Positions 63,790 through 64,000 of a stretch of 64,000 bases of DNA are shown here, in pieces (the first letter of the stretch is position 1; each line of letters begins with the position of its first letter). The stretch comes from Paramecium octaurelia (lineage: Eukaryota; Ciliophora; Oligohymenophorea; Peniculida; Parameciidae), in assembly GCA_905182995.1 (NCBI GenBank), contig CAJJDP010000074.1, forward strand, positions 302,595 through 366,594, written 5' to 3'. A program made the translations under genes and the position numbers. The notes under the pieces are model-generated. The model saw only the letters and a list, made by a program, of their open reading frames with translations, made no database searches and was not told the DNA's origin.

Positions 63790-64000
63790 TCAGGATCCGT
63801 TCGCCACTGAATTCTCAAGTGTTCCTAAACTGGAAGGGGACCCCAGCTATTGCCATGCCAGGGAACTCTGAAAACTCTTCAAACATGGCCAGAAGGGATA
63901 TGAAGCCTAGGGAACTTGAGACAAAGAATGAGACGAAGGACCACCTCCTTACTTTCTGTTCTGACCCTATTGCTGGTTCGGGGCTTTAACTTAGTATCTT
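63790..64000 (+). other. GC-rich block with an open plus-strand frame, cut by window end
   Basis: Base composition jumps abruptly to about half G+C, against well under a third in the neighbourhood. One plus frame is free of TGA from about 63793 to the window end (SPLNSQVFLNWKGTPAI, RRDMKPRELETKNETKDHL, LTFCSDPIAGSGLQ), with one TAA that would read Gln. It could be the edge of a mobile element or foreign DNA. It is too short to name. Confidence 0.6.

Noticed and set aside
1-64000. tRNA genes, rRNA genes, CRISPR arrays and bacterial operon signals
   Set aside because: Looked for T-loop-like motifs, rRNA-like conserved blocks, regularly spaced short repeats and Shine-Dalgarno/start pairs; none convincing. 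The organism is a eukaryote with ciliate code.

Overview
This window is nuclear DNA of a ciliate, almost certainly a Paramecium species. In every well-supported gene TAA and TAG are read through as glutamine and TGA is the only stop. The genes carry very short introns (mostly 20-32 nt, GTA...TAG), the DNA is extremely AT-rich, and there is a block of mixed C3A3/C4A2-type telomeric repeat. Because TAA and TAG are sense codons, a standard-code search breaks almost every gene here. Coordinates below come from reading frames with TGA as sole stop and from hand splicing. No database search could be run. LAYOUT. (1) Positions 1-29230, left arm: ordinary gene-dense macronuclear DNA, with genes on both strands separated by only tens of bases. 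Recognisable products are a very large PAS-containing multi-membrane protein of the 'tiny macrocysts B'-like ciliate family (6345-11736), a probable CFAP97-like protein (16841-17832), a protein-kinase fold lacking the catalytic HRD and DFG residues (21451-22836), a trichocyst matrix protein (23418-24555), an SF-assemblin (24605-25434) and an SLC22-like major facilitator transporter (25799-27536). The other left-arm genes are real-looking but unrecognised. (2) Positions 29231-31107: AT-rich, with one possible minus-strand gene. (3) Positions 31108-31500 are a 393-base assembly gap, followed directly by about 49 bases of telomeric repeat in the orientation of a LEFT chromosome end. The window therefore joins two pieces of macronuclear DNA, or spans an alternative fragmentation/telomere-addition site. 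(4) Positions 31550-64000, right arm: gene-poor subtelomeric-type DNA. It holds decayed gene relics, one huge intact WD40 gene (42132-45938, with an artefactual partial duplicate just upstream), an intact TLDc-domain gene (49556-50770), a frameshifted TLDc fragment (56006-56515) lying next to a broken LINE-type reverse transcriptase (about 56640-58480), a decaying TPR gene (62539-63320), and a strikingly GC-rich block that runs off the window end (63790-64000). HOW THE GENES FIT TOGETHER. There are no operons. The recognisable left-arm genes concern the ciliate cortex, cilia and secretory organelles (trichocyst content, basal-body-associated striated fibres, possible axonemal protein), plus transport and signalling. 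The right arm resembles a fast-evolving chromosome-end region with expanded repeat-protein families (WD40, TPR, TLDc) and retroelement debris. I did not find a convincing new multi-gene system. The most informative features are the internal telomere, the assembly duplication and the decay of the right arm.
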